Shown: positions 8,937 to 17,263, numbered from the stretch's first letter. The stretch: 64,000 nucleotides of DNA from Gammaproteobacteria bacterium (GCA_028279275.1 JANQOB010000018.1:486819-550818); one strand, 5' to 3'. Translations and numbers: made by a program. The notes: a model not told the origin generated them from the sequence alone.

Positions 8937-9801
8937 TAGCTATCGCCGTTTTGTTTTGTGGTTCCCATTTTTCTTGTAGCATCGATATACGGTCGACTTC
9001 TTGTAGTAATTCAGGTAGCTCGGGAATATTAAAGTCACGTTCTAGCAAAGTAGGGAATACACCAAATATTTCATATGCTTTATCTAAAATTTCCCAAACT
9101 GACTCGATCACATTTGCCCCATGGGTGTCGACAATTAAATCATCCGCTTCATTATAGTGACCTGCGATATGAGCATAACTTATTCGCTCTTTAGGTAATG
9201 CCGTTAAAAAATCAACTGCATCATAACCATGGTTGACTGAATTAACATAGATGTTATTTATATCTAGCAAAAGATCGCAATCAGCTTCCTGAAGAACTGC
9301 ATTAATGAAATCGATTTCTTCCATTTGTTTGCCAGGCGCTGCGTAATAAGATGCATTTTCCATAGCAATGCGTTCACCGAGTACGTCTTGTACTTGTTTT
9401 ATTCGATTGGCTACGTAATGCACTGCTTCCTCTGTAAACGGGATAGGCAGTAAGTCATATAAATGACCATCATCAGAGCAGTAAGTTAAATGTTCTGTGT
9501 ACTTAAGAATATTATGCTGTTGCATAAAATTTTTGATGTCGTTAACTAGATCAACATCAATCGGTGTGGGTCCTCCAATGGATAACGATAAACCGTGAGT
9601 GACAAATGGATAACGTTCCGTGTATTGGCGAAAACGTTTACCAAGACGACCACCCATACCAATCCAGTTTTCAGGCGCGACTTCCATGAACTGAATTTGC
9701 GGTGCATCTGTTTCAAGAAGTTGTTCCAACATATGTCCGCGACGTAAACCTAGGCCAGCACCTTTTACACAGTAAGTTTGAGAGTGTGTTGGATTTTTCA
9801 T
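8929..9801 (-). CDS. hvfB: HvfB-family MNIO (DUF692) peptide-modifying enzyme
   Basis: A 290-residue TIM-barrel enzyme of the multinuclear non-haem iron-dependent oxidative family. Metal-site segments are visible: VTHGLSLSIGG, LKYTEHLTYCS, IAMENASYYA, LLLDINNIYVNSVNHG, YAHIAGH, DTHG and LLERDFNIPEL. Members of this family oxidise cysteines in precursor peptides; in HvfA-type substrates the target is the EGKCG motif. The nearby gene at 10722-11081 encodes exactly such a substrate. It lies 36 bases after hvfX and overlaps hvfC, so production of the two partners is coupled. Confidence 0.88.
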   Translation of the reverse strand: MKNPTHSQTYCVKGAGLGLRRGHMLEQLLETDAPQIQFMEVAPENWIGMGGRLGKRFRQYTERYPFVTHGLSLSIGGPTPIDVDLVNDIKNFMQQHNILKYTEHLTYCSDDGHLYDLLPIPFTEEAVHYVANRIKQVQDVLGERIAMENASYYAAPGKQMEEIDFINAVLQEADCDLLLDINNIYVNSVNHGYDAVDFLTALPKERISYAHIAGHYNEADDLIVDTHGANVIESVWEILDKAYEIFGVFPTLLERDFNIPELPELLQEVDRISMLQEKWEPQNKTAIANA

Positions 9802-9837
9802 ATTTATGTTGGAAGAAATTGTCTCAGAGCACGGTAA

Positions 9838-10446
9838 TTATTCTTTGGAGAATATTAAAGATAAATAATAGTCGATACTTAGATATCGCCCAGCGCCCAT
9901 GAAAAATAGTGCTAACAACATAATGAAGTAAGCGCTAGCAACTTCTATCCCATTCTTGAGGATAGTAATGCTTCCAGTCTCGCTTAAGTACTTATAGTTA
10001 GCATGTTCTTTTAACACGTTTTTAACAATGGCTTTACGCTTATTGCCTTCTTCGATTAAATCAGTGCGCCATTCCCATGGAACAGTTTGATTGGCCTCAT
10101 GAAATTGATGCCAGCCATTTCCCCAGTGTGCTGTAGTGGCTGCTACTATCATCGTGATCATTAACGGTATAGTAAACCAGCGAACTGCGAAGCCGATGAG
10201 TAACGCTATGCCACCAAATAGTTCAGCACCGCCAGCTAAATAAACCATTAACTCTGGGAAAGGCAGGTTTAACGAGTGCTCAAACCATAGAGCGGTATTG
10301 TGAATGCTTTCTTTACTACCGATTTTAGATAGACCCGCATAAATCATAATTGGTGCTAGGAATATACGCAGTAACAATGGCGCTAAAAAATCTATTGCGC
10401 GAAATTTATAGATAAATGAGTTAATGCTATAGATAAAATTGATCAT
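9838..10446 (-). CDS. hvfX: HvfX-type DoxX-like inner-membrane protein
   Basis: A 202-residue DoxX-like protein with four main membrane segments: FLAPLLLRIFLAPIMIYAGL, VYLAGGAELFGGIALLIGFA, FTIPLMITMIVAATTAHWG and, near the C-terminus, ASAYFIMLLALFFMGAGRYL. A loop has histidines (HWGNGWHQFHEAN) that could bind metal. DoxX-like proteins accompany HvfA/B/C sets and are thought to work with the modified copper-binding peptide; the exact role is uncertain. It sits between the precursor and the maturase genes. Confidence 0.8.
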   Translation of the reverse strand: MINFIYSINSFIYKFRAIDFLAPLLLRIFLAPIMIYAGLSKIGSKESIHNTALWFEHSLNLPFPELMVYLAGGAELFGGIALLIGFAVRWFTIPLMITMIVAATTAHWGNGWHQFHEANQTVPWEWRTDLIEEGNKRKAIVKNVLKEHANYKYLSETGSITILKNGIEVASAYFIMLLALFFMGAGRYLSIDYYLSLIFSKE

Positions 10447-10481
10447 TGTGGCTCCGGAAAAATAAAGAGTCAGTGTCTTGG

Positions 10482-10510
10482 TTGTTATAAAGACCTAGAG
10501 ATGGGTCTAT
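10482..10510 (-). promoter_or_regulatory. Motif shared with the hvfA upstream region (hvfX copy)
   Basis: On the plus strand TTGTTATAAA (10482-10491) is followed by GGGTCTAT (10503-10510). On the coding strand this reads ATAGACCC then TTTATAACAA, 36-64 bases before the hvfX ATG. The same two words, in the same order, precede hvfA. This suggests a common operator or alternative-sigma promoter, although spacing differs by 5 bases between the copies. Confidence 0.4.
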
Positions 10511-10626
10511 ATCATTACAAGTTATTATTTTTATTTTTGTAGACTGTAATTAATAAGCTTAAGTGTATGTTGTAAAGTAAGTTATGAGTGAATATAGGAA
10601 ATGTAAGAAGCAGGAATACCGATGAT

Positions 10627-10655
10627 AAAATGGCGGCTTCATCCGTGAAACCGCC
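10627..10655 (-). terminator. Hairpin terminator/attenuator after hvfA
   Basis: On the minus strand GGCGGTTTCA pairs with TGAAGCCGCC (one G-U pair) around a 4-base loop (plus-strand 10632-10655), followed by A and TTTT. It lies 67 bases after the hvfA stop and before hvfX. It could make the precursor transcript far more abundant than the maturation genes. The T-run is short, so read-through is likely. Confidence 0.65.
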
Positions 10656-10721
10656 GTTTTATAATTAGATCCGACACAAAGTCGGTCTGCGAAAGTGAAT
10701 GTTAATTAACACAGTATGTTA

Positions 10722-11081
10722 TTAACCTTCGTCTTCACCGCATTTGCCTTCTCCACACTTTCCTTCTTCGGCTTTACCTTCACCTTCACCACATTTGCCT
10801 TCGCCGCACTTGCCCTCACCGCACTTACCTTCACCACATTTGCCTTCCTCGGCTTTACCTTCACCTTCACCACATTTACCTTCGCCGCACTTGCCCTCTC
10901 CACACTTTCCTTCTTCGGCTTTGTCTTCGCTATGGTTATCAGCAACCATGTAACCTGATGAAAGTTCAGTTAGTTCAAAAGGGTTAGTATTTGCACTTGC
11001 AGTTGGTAAAACAAATACACTAGTAGTCAATGCAGCACCAATCGCTGCAGCTAAAGGTTTAAGTTCGTATTTCTTAGACAT
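10722..11081 (-). CDS. hvfA: HvfA-type precursor peptide with nine EGKCG motifs
   Basis: A 119-residue precursor. Residues 1-30 are an N-terminal signal sequence (LAAAIGAALTTSVFVLP, ending TASA). A short spacer follows (NPFELTELSSGYMVADN), then a core of nine EGKCG units in groups of 3, 4 and 2, separated by EGEGKAE spacers. All nine cysteines lie in EGKCG, the motif modified by HvfB/HvfC enzymes. The product is expected to be an exported, Cys-modified RiPP that binds copper or another metal. The start has GGAG (GGAGATTTTCA) before the ATG. The near-perfect DNA repeats (roughly 15 bases per unit) make this tract prone to copy-number change. Confidence 0.9.
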   Translation of the reverse strand: MSKKYELKPLAAAIGAALTTSVFVLPTASANTNPFELTELSSGYMVADNHSEDKAEEGKCGEGKCGEGKCGEGEGKAEEGKCGEGKCGEGKCGEGKCGEGEGKAEEGKCGEGKCGEDEG

Positions 11082-11217
11082 TGAAAATCTCCATTTTTGT
11101 TTAATAGGTATTCTTTATAAATTCGAAACTAAAGTTAATGTTCCTGCATGAGAGACCCAGCTTGTTGAGGTTTTATTACAGACTAAAATACGAATTTCTT
11201 TTTCAATGTTAATTGCT

Positions 11218-11241
11218 TTGTTATAAAAAACGGGGGTCTAT
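11218..11241 (-). promoter_or_regulatory. Motif shared with the hvfX upstream region (hvfA copy)
   Basis: Plus-strand TTGTTATAAA (11218-11227) followed by GGGTCTAT (11234-11241). On the coding strand this is GACCCATAGACCC then TTTATAACAA, about 137-160 bases before the hvfA ATG. The paired words also occur upstream of hvfX, so they are a candidate binding site for one regulator or sigma factor serving both promoters. Confidence 0.4.
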
Positions 11242-11330
11242 GGGTCAGTTTCTTGTTTTATCCGCTATTTTTATATATACAATGTGATTGAAGTTATTCG
11301 CATAATGGAAATGTTTATCTGGATTAAGAA

Positions 11331-11699
11331 ATGGCGTTAAAGGCAGCTGAAATTTTGGCAACCGCTCTTGAGCAAGATGCGGATGCATATGAAAAGGGAG
11401 AGTTGCATGATCTTCATGCGCGCATCGAAAAAGTTCGACGAGAGGTATCTGCGATCAATGATATACCGAGGCCAATATATAAATTAGCGCTTCGATTTTG
11501 GAAGTCTTGGGCAGACTCATCCCATCATTCTTGGCGATATCAAGACTTTATTTCTGAAAACGATTGGCCTGAACTATCACGTATCATTGCGCAGCATGTT
11601 CGCAAGGGTACTTTACCGAATGATAAACGTATTTTGGATAATTTTATGCGGAAGCGTCGTATGCAACCTTTTAAGGTTATTAAAGAACTTTTTAAGTAA
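11331..11699 (+). CDS. Small unknown protein (122 aa)
   Basis: I do not recognise this protein. It is 122 residues, probably cytoplasmic and mostly helical, with a charged N-terminal helix (AAEILATALEQDADAYEKGE, then ARIEKVRREVSAIND) and a basic C-terminus (KRILDNFMRKRRMQPFKVIK). It has no signal peptide, membrane segment or metal motif. It is divergent from hvfA, 249 bases away, and nothing in its neighbourhood points to a role. The ATG at 11331 has only a weak upstream ribosome site. Codon use resembles the neighbours, so I consider it a real gene. Confidence 0.6.
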   Translation: MALKAAEILATALEQDADAYEKGELHDLHARIEKVRREVSAINDIPRPIYKLALRFWKSWADSSHHSWRYQDFISENDWPELSRIIAQHVRKGTLPNDKRILDNFMRKRRMQPFKVIKELFK

Positions 11700-11873
11700 A
11701 ACCCAAGATATATAAAGCCTTAAGTAAAAATATCAAAACTACAGCTAAACAACTAAATTGTTACGAATTTGTTTAATTATTTGCTTTCAGGTGAAGTTAT
11801 CCACATGTGATTATAAGCAATCACAAATTTTTAACCGTTTGTCTATTTTCTTTTAAATACTTAGCATTTCATA

Positions 11874-11901
11874 TTGACTTGATCTTATGTAAATGTAGAA
11901 T
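11874..11901 (+). promoter_or_regulatory. Strong sigma-70 promoter with GC-rich discriminator
   Basis: TTGACT (11874-11879), 16 bases, TAGAAT (11896-11901), then CCGCGCC. This arrangement of near-consensus boxes plus a G/C discriminator is typical of rRNA/tRNA promoters under stringent control. Transcription would start at about 11907-11909, almost exactly at the ATG of the 27-codon leader ORF. Confidence 0.7.
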
Positions 11902-11908
11902 CCGCGCC

Positions 11909-11992
11909 ATGATTATTTCAACCACAAAACTAAAAATGACTTGGGATCTGGTAGTGCGTCCAGAACTTTCCTTGCCTGTGTGTTTATGTTGA
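11909..11992 (+). CDS. Putative 27-aa leader peptide ORF
   Basis: ATG at 11909 to TGA at 11990-11992 encodes 27 residues ending ELSLPVCLC. It begins within a base or two of the predicted transcription start, so the message may be leaderless. A second ATG (11936, MTWDLVV) could be used instead. It is followed after 23 bases by a strong terminator and then by the EamA exporter gene, the layout of an attenuation leader. Cys codons are third-last and last before the stop, and some EamA-type exporters export cysteine or O-acetylserine, so Cys-dependent ribosome pausing is conceivable. Alternatively, the whole segment is a small RNA. Confidence 0.45.
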   Translation: MIISTTKLKMTWDLVVRPELSLPVCLC

Positions 11993-12015
11993 GCTAAATC
12001 AAAGAATTAGTATTG

Positions 12016-12049
12016 AAAGGCCGCAGGTAAAACTAGCGGCCTTTTTTTT
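12016..12049 (+). terminator. Rho-independent terminator before eamA
   Basis: AAAGGCCGC (12016-12024) pairs perfectly with GCGGCCTTT (12036-12044) around an 11-base loop, followed by an uninterrupted T-run to 12049. It ends the transcript from the 11874 promoter 20 bases before the EamA start. It is therefore either a small-RNA terminator or an attenuator of the exporter genes. Confidence 0.85.
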
Positions 12050-12069
12050 GCCTTGAGAAAAATTAACGA

Positions 12070-12981
12070 ATGGTTAAAACAACTTATCTGTCTGTCATCC
12101 TGATTTGGAGTACTACTCCGCTGGCTATCCAGTGGAGTATTCAATCTGGAATGCTTTTTGGGCTGATGTCTCGTATGAGTCTCGGCCTAATCGTGTTGGC
12201 TATTTTATTTGCAGTTTCCAGACAAAAACTAATTTTTAATATGCAAGCTTGTGTTGCCTATTTAGCTGCTGGTTTAGGAATTTATTTTGCCATGTCACTT
12301 GTATATTGGAGTGCGCAATATATTCCATCCGGATGGATATCTGTAATTTTTGGTTTATCACCCATTTTTACGGGTCTTGCCTCAGTTATCTTATTAGATG
12401 AAAACCATTTCACTAAACACAAAACTCTTGGGATGGTTTTAGGAATTATCGGGTTAATTGTAATTTTTCATACGAGTGCTGCCATGGGTATCCATTCAAT
12501 ATTTGGTGTGCTTGCCATGCTTATGAGTACAGTTGCCCATGCCACAAGTGCTGTGATGCTGAAGAAAATCAATGCACCTATCACAGGTACACAGTCTACG
12601 TTTGGTGGTTTGCTTGTAGCTGTGCCGTTAATCATGGTGACTTTTTTGTTATCGGGCGAGTCTGTTGGTAACTTTACGGTTCAGTCCGTCCTGTCCATTT
12701 TGTACTTAGGCGCCATTGCAACTGCGGCCGGTTTTTCAATGTATTACTACATATTGAATAAATTGAATGCAGTGAAAGTTTCGCTCATAGCATTAATAAC
12801 TCCGGTGTGTGCTTTATTGCTTGGTTCATATTTAAATAATGAGCCTCTATCGGTTTCCATCATAGTGGGTGGGAGCTTAATTTTGTTTGGCTTAGCTCTT
12901 TTTGAGTTGCCAGCAAATAAGTCGTCTTCAAATCTGAGTGCAAGTAATGAACTCAATTGTAAAAGTTGTAAAGCATCATGA
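12070..12981 (+). CDS. EamA-family (DMT superfamily) exporter
   Basis: A 303-residue membrane protein with about ten hydrophobic segments and the tandem EamA repeat. The first repeat starts near residue 5 (LSVILIWSTTPLAIQWS). The second begins around residue 140 (IFGVLAMLMSTVAHATSAVM). It ends its membrane region with VGGSLILFGLALFEL. The C-terminal tail is hydrophilic and contains two cysteines (NCKSCKAS). The family exports metabolites such as amino acids; the substrate here is unknown. It overlaps the MATE gene by ATGA, so the two exporters are co-transcribed. A leader ORF and terminator lie just upstream. Confidence 0.82.
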   Translation: MVKTTYLSVILIWSTTPLAIQWSIQSGMLFGLMSRMSLGLIVLAILFAVSRQKLIFNMQACVAYLAAGLGIYFAMSLVYWSAQYIPSGWISVIFGLSPIFTGLASVILLDENHFTKHKTLGMVLGIIGLIVIFHTSAAMGIHSIFGVLAMLMSTVAHATSAVMLKKINAPITGTQSTFGGLLVAVPLIMVTFLLSGESVGNFTVQSVLSILYLGAIATAAGFSMYYYILNKLNAVKVSLIALITPVCALLLGSYLNNEPLSVSIIVGGSLILFGLALFELPANKSSSNLSASNELNCKSCKAS

Positions 12982-14378
12982 AATCGGTTGATCAAATGAA
13001 TTGGTGGGCACTTGTTAAGTCTTCATTGCAAGGGGATGAATACGATTACACGCGTATTCCTTTGAATAAAGCGGTAGTGCTGCTTGCAATTCCGATGATG
13101 TTGGAAACCTCTATAGAAGCTCTGTTTGCGATTACGGATATTTTCTTTGTTGCCAAACTTGGAACCGAGGCTGTGGCTACAGTTGGAGTTACTGAAGCTG
13201 TAATCACCTTGTTGTATGCCATCGGGATTGGATTGAGTATTTCAGTTACAGCGCTGGTGGCAAGAAGAATCGGTGAGAATGAAATACAGCGTGCGAAAGT
13301 ATTAGCTGGACAATCTATATTGTTAGGTATCGCGCTTTCTATTGTGATTGGAATTTGTGGTGCTGTTTTTGCAAAAGATATTTTAACTTTCGTGGGAGCT
13401 TCTGAAACAATCATTAATGAGCATTATGGTTATACTGCTATTATGCTCGGTGGTTCTGCAACCATTTTGCTGTTCTTTATATTGAATGGAATATGCAGAG
13501 GTGCCGGCAATCCTGTGATTGCTATGAAAGCAATTTGGTTAGCAAGCATTATTAACATTTTTCTAGACCCATGTTTAATTTTTGGTTTAGGTCCATTTCC
13601 AAAATTGGGTATAGAGGGTGCGGCAATCGCCACGACTTTCGGGCGGGGAATCGGAATAGTGTATGTTGCTTACAGTTTGTATAAAGGTTCATCAAGAATT
13701 CAATTAGCATTCAAAGATTTGACACTCGTTGCCGATGAATTAGTTTTATTAGTAAAAGTATCCATAGGTGGAATCATGCAATTTTTCATTGCCACTTCAA
13801 GTTGGATATTTTTAATGAAAATTATTGCGGAATTTGGCAGTACAGCACTTGCTGGTTACACCATTGCCATACGCGTTATCGATTTTATTATTATGCCCGT
13901 ATGGGGTTTGAGTAATTCGGTATCAACATTAGTCGGCCAAAATTTGGGTGCTAATAATACAGAAAGAGCAAAACAAGCGGTTTATCAAGTTACTAAATAC
14001 AATGTCGCCTTAATGATATTAATTTCTTTTGTATTTATTGTATTTCCTGAATTTATTATTGGATTGTTTACCCAAGAAAAAGACGTTATTGATATTGGCG
14101 CCAAATGTTTACGTATTTTAAGTTACGGATTTGGCTTGTATGGATTAGGATTGGCAATGATACAAGCCTTTAACGGTGCGGGTGACACCTATACACCTAC
14201 TTGGATAAATATAATTTGTTTTTGGTTGATTCAAATCCCATTTGCATACTGGTTTTCATTGAAGGTTCTTGCTCATCCGGACGGTGTATTCTGGGCTATA
14301 TTTATTGCTGAAAGCCTAATGGCTGTTATTTCTCTGATAATTTTTCGTCAAAATAGGTGGATAAAAGTTCACGTGTGA
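12978..14378 (+). CDS. MATE-family efflux transporter
   Basis: A 466-residue multidrug and toxin extrusion transporter with twelve hydrophobic segments in two MatE halves. Typical segments are VVLLAIPMMLETSIEALFAI, IADIFF-type ITDIFFVAKLGTEAVATVG, and in the second half FIIMPVWGLSNSVSTLVGQN followed by LGANN. Such proteins exchange cationic drugs or metabolites for Na+ or H+. It is translationally coupled to the upstream EamA exporter (4-base overlap), suggesting related substrates or shared induction, although the pairing itself does not reveal them. Confidence 0.88.
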   Translation: MKSVDQMNWWALVKSSLQGDEYDYTRIPLNKAVVLLAIPMMLETSIEALFAITDIFFVAKLGTEAVATVGVTEAVITLLYAIGIGLSISVTALVARRIGENEIQRAKVLAGQSILLGIALSIVIGICGAVFAKDILTFVGASETIINEHYGYTAIMLGGSATILLFFILNGICRGAGNPVIAMKAIWLASIINIFLDPCLIFGLGPFPKLGIEGAAIATTFGRGIGIVYVAYSLYKGSSRIQLAFKDLTLVADELVLLVKVSIGGIMQFFIATSSWIFLMKIIAEFGSTALAGYTIAIRVIDFIIMPVWGLSNSVSTLVGQNLGANNTERAKQAVYQVTKYNVALMILISFVFIVFPEFIIGLFTQEKDVIDIGAKCLRILSYGFGLYGLGLAMIQAFNGAGDTYTPTWINIICFWLIQIPFAYWFSLKVLAHPDGVFWAIFIAESLMAVISLIIFRQNRWIKVHV

Positions 14379-14397
14379 AAATCTATTTTGATTTTCA
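14376..14397. terminator. AT-rich hairpin between convergent genes
   Basis: TGAAAATC (14376-14383) and GATTTTCA (14390-14397) are perfect inverted arms around TATTTT. The hairpin overlaps the MATE stop codon and lies in the short convergent gap. It is weak and has no clean T-run on either strand. Confidence 0.3.
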
Positions 14398-14434
14398 ACC
14401 GTGAAGAAATACTTTCTTGATTGATGGTACGCAG

Positions 14435-17248
14435 CTACTTTATGGCTTGTTGTAGCTGTCTGTTTATTCTTACTTCAGATTGTCTTTTTAATAGATATAC
14501 AGAAATTAAAATAAGCACTAAGGCTAGGATTACAAATATATAGTTGAGATACTCCCAGAACTTTTTATCATCATTGCTTAAAGTTTCTAATGTGCGAGTA
14601 AAATGACTATGTTTGCGCAAAATATTTAAAATACCTCGATCTTCAATAGACCAATCAATGAGGTTTTGTGCAAACTGAGCAGGTCTTCGATATTCTGTTT
14701 GGAGTGACTGAGTCATAAGGTCTGAAAAGTTATCTGTGAATAAAGAACTTGAGCCAACAAGAATCAATCGACCCTGTTTTTCATTGGAGGACTCATTTGA
14801 TTTGTCTGCATCCTGATCGAATATTCCTTCAATCATAACCGCAAGTATTTTTGGGCCTGTAACAGCGCTATCGTTCGGAAAACCTAATTCGGGATAGCTT
14901 TCAAAATCAGGTAATATATCTTTACTATTTGATGCCCAGCTTTGTTTACTAGAAGTCAAAAGAGGAGTCACACTTCGATGTTGGTTTTTACTAGGATCAA
15001 TTTCTATCGGTGTAACCCAAGGCACATACAGTTGGCCTAACCTGGAAGTAATAACGCTCTCTTCGTTTAATCCCTCATCACGGACATCAATGATGTAAGG
15101 GTAATCCACAATTTTTTTCTCTCGTACGAAAAACGAACCCACACGACGAGGATTGGGTATGGGTAACGCGCCATGTTGAGTATCAAGCACCAATTCTTCG
15201 CGTAAACTTATACCATTCTTTTCAAACCATAGTTTTAGTCCGCTATCAGTTTCTTCGACATCAGCGACATCACTTATACTTGCATCTATAGGAGAAGTCG
15301 CAATGAGTACGGTTCCACCTCTGGCAAGAAACTCTTGAATTGCATTTTGATATTCATTATCAAGATAACGTGGAGCAAGCACCAACAGGAAATTTATTTC
15401 ATTTGGGACTTTCCCATTATTCAATTGTAAATCAACAACTCTTACAGATTCGCTTAATTCATTTCGTAAAATATTAAATTTTTTCGGAATAAATTGTGAA
15501 GCTGTAATACCCGCCGGGCCGGGTGTTGCTGAAGGTTTTACAAATGCAATGGTATTTATCGAATCAGGCAGTAGCCGTTTAATCGCTGAAATAATAACTT
15601 CACGCCATGAATCCGCTGTTAAGTTATCAGGTATTGAAATGGGAACAGATTTTTTTCCGTCTGATATCGTTAGATAAAACCAGTAAGGCTCAGCATCTGG
15701 CATGTTAGACACATGCGGCCTTACATTTAATTCATTCGTTAAATATTCGGCTGTGATTCCATCCTCTTCAGGGTCTATATAAATAATATCAATTTTACCT
15801 TTTGATTCATCGTACAAATGTTTAATCGCTGTATCTAATAAACTTTTTGCATCCAGATAATTTTTAGGTAACGACTTGTCAGAAGAAATATATCCAGTAA
15901 TGGCAAAGCTTCGGGTTAATTTATCTAATTCTTCGACATCTTGCCTTGATTTAGCAACTACTGTCCGAATCATACGTGAAATTTCATATTCAGGACTTTT
16001 AAGTTCAACTTCATGACCACTCGCACTGGATTTGAGTTCAACTAAATCTTTGTAACCTAGTACCTCAAACTGATTTTCATATTCAATTAAGATATCAAAA
16101 TAAGTATTCACCACTGAAGCTTGGTATTTACTTGCAGTTTGAAAAGAAACAGGTTTGACGCCGTATTTTGATCCTGCCTCTTCTTCAAATTTAGGGTTCT
16201 TATGGGGATCTATAAACTCCACTTTTACACGATTACCGCCCGCAACGGCGTATTCAGTTAGTAAATTTCGCATTTGTGGAATCAGAGGTGCAAGGAGTGG
16301 ATGCGTAGTATTGCTAAAGTAGCCACGGATTAAGAGTGGTTGCTCTAGATCCTGTAAATATTGTTTTGTGGAATTAGAAAGTGTGTAAATTTGTCCTTCA
16401 GTTAAGTCTATACGCGCCTTTGTAGTGAAACTTATTCCTAAGTTGAAAAATAAAAGTGTGAGAATTAATACTACGGCTGTTTTACGCCATTTATTATGTA
16501 TTTGATTAGGGCTATTACCTGCCCAGCGTAATTTTTCGAGACTAAGCCGGTTTAAAAATAAAAAGATAACAGTGATTGTTAAATAATATAGAATATCTCT
16601 AAAGTCCAATACGCCTCGTGTGATGGATTCAAATCTTGATCCCGAGCCCAACGCGCGTAGTATTTCAGCAGTGCGATAATCAAAAAAACTTGTTATGGTT
16701 TGTGAGCCGATTGCATATAAGGCCCCTGCTATTAAAACAGTTAAAATTAAACTGACTATTTGATTATCCGTGCGTGAAGAACTCCAGAGTCCAATAGCAA
16801 TATAAGATGAAGCTAAAAAGATCGCTGCAACATATCCTCCAATTACAGGACCCCAGTCTAGATCGCCTAAAAAATTTACTGTGATGGGTAATGAAAAAGT
16901 CAATAGCAATGCTATAGCAACTAATAAAAGTGCAGCAAAATATTTTCCTAAAATTTGTGTATAGGGTGATACAGGTGTTGTAAGAATAACTTCTATTGTG
17001 CCGTTCCGACGTTCCTCCGCCCAACTACGCATCGTTAGTGCAGCGATCAAGAAGATTAAAAGTATTGGCATCCATGTAAATAATGGTCTTACATCAGCAA
17101 TGTTTCTGGAAAAAAACGCCTCTATCCAAAAGAATGCAAATAAAGATATACCCGCAAAAATTCCAAGAAATAATATTGCTGCCGGTGAAGAAAAAAAATC
17201 CGCCAGTTCTTTTTTTGTCGTTACTGAAATTTTATTTAATGTTTTCAT
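14435..17248 (-). CDS. Fused ABC-2 permease and GldG-like auxiliary protein
   Basis: A 937-residue fusion. Residues 1 to about 240 are an ABC-2 permease of the GldF/NosY type (FFSSPAAILFLGIFAGISLF, MRSWAEERRNGTIEVILTTP, LGKYFAALLLVAIALLLTFS). A further membrane segment (TAVVLILTLLFFNLGISF) leads into a large extracytoplasmic GldG-like domain (DLTEGQIYTLSNSTKQYL, GYFSNTTHPLLAPLIPQMRN, ARGGTVLIATSPID). A C-terminal anchor (FVILALVLILISVYLLKRQS) ends the protein. GldF and GldG are separate genes in gliding bacteria; fused forms occur widely in proteobacteria without gliding. The ATPase gene lies 15 bases upstream. The DUF4340 gene that often follows is absent. The exported substrate is unknown. 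Confidence 0.85.
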   Translation of the reverse strand: MKTLNKISVTTKKELADFFSSPAAILFLGIFAGISLFAFFWIEAFFSRNIADVRPLFTWMPILLIFLIAALTMRSWAEERRNGTIEVILTTPVSPYTQILGKYFAALLLVAIALLLTFSLPITVNFLGDLDWGPVIGGYVAAIFLASSYIAIGLWSSSRTDNQIVSLILTVLIAGALYAIGSQTITSFFDYRTAEILRALGSGSRFESITRGVLDFRDILYYLTITVIFLFLNRLSLEKLRWAGNSPNQIHNKWRKTAVVLILTLLFFNLGISFTTKARIDLTEGQIYTLSNSTKQYLQDLEQPLLIRGYFSNTTHPLLAPLIPQMRNLLTEYAVAGGNRVKVEFIDPHKNPKFEEEAGSKYGVKPVSFQTASKYQASVVNTYFDILIEYENQFEVLGYKDLVELKSSASGHEVELKSPEYEISRMIRTVVAKSRQDVEELDKLTRSFAITGYISSDKSLPKNYLDAKSLLDTAIKHLYDESKGKIDIIYIDPEEDGITAEYLTNELNVRPHVSNMPDAEPYWFYLTISDGKKSVPISIPDNLTADSWREVIISAIKRLLPDSINTIAFVKPSATPGPAGITASQFIPKKFNILRNELSESVRVVDLQLNNGKVPNEINFLLVLAPRYLDNEYQNAIQEFLARGGTVLIATSPIDASISDVADVEETDSGLKLWFEKNGISLREELVLDTQHGALPIPNPRRVGSFFVREKKIVDYPYIIDVRDEGLNEESVITSRLGQLYVPWVTPIEIDPSKNQHRSVTPLLTSSKQSWASNSKDILPDFESYPELGFPNDSAVTGPKILAVMIEGIFDQDADKSNESSNEKQGRLILVGSSSLFTDNFSDLMTQSLQTEYRRPAQFAQNLIDWSIEDRGILNILRKHSHFTRTLETLSNDDKKFWEYLNYIFVILALVLILISVYLLKRQSEVRINRQLQQAIK

Positions 17249-17263
17249 ATCCGGAATTTTCTA

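Noticed and set aside
10716..10958. Plus-strand frames (Phe/Thr-rich and Pro/Ser/His-rich) opposite hvfA
   Set aside because: They are low-complexity mirror images of the EGKCG repeats; the minus-strand frame has a signal peptide, RBS and matching maturation genes.
11807..11992. A 61-codon frame sharing its end with the 27-codon leader
   Set aside because: Its first half lies upstream of the strong promoter at 11874-11901, so the message would not include it; the shorter ATG at 11909 fits the start site.
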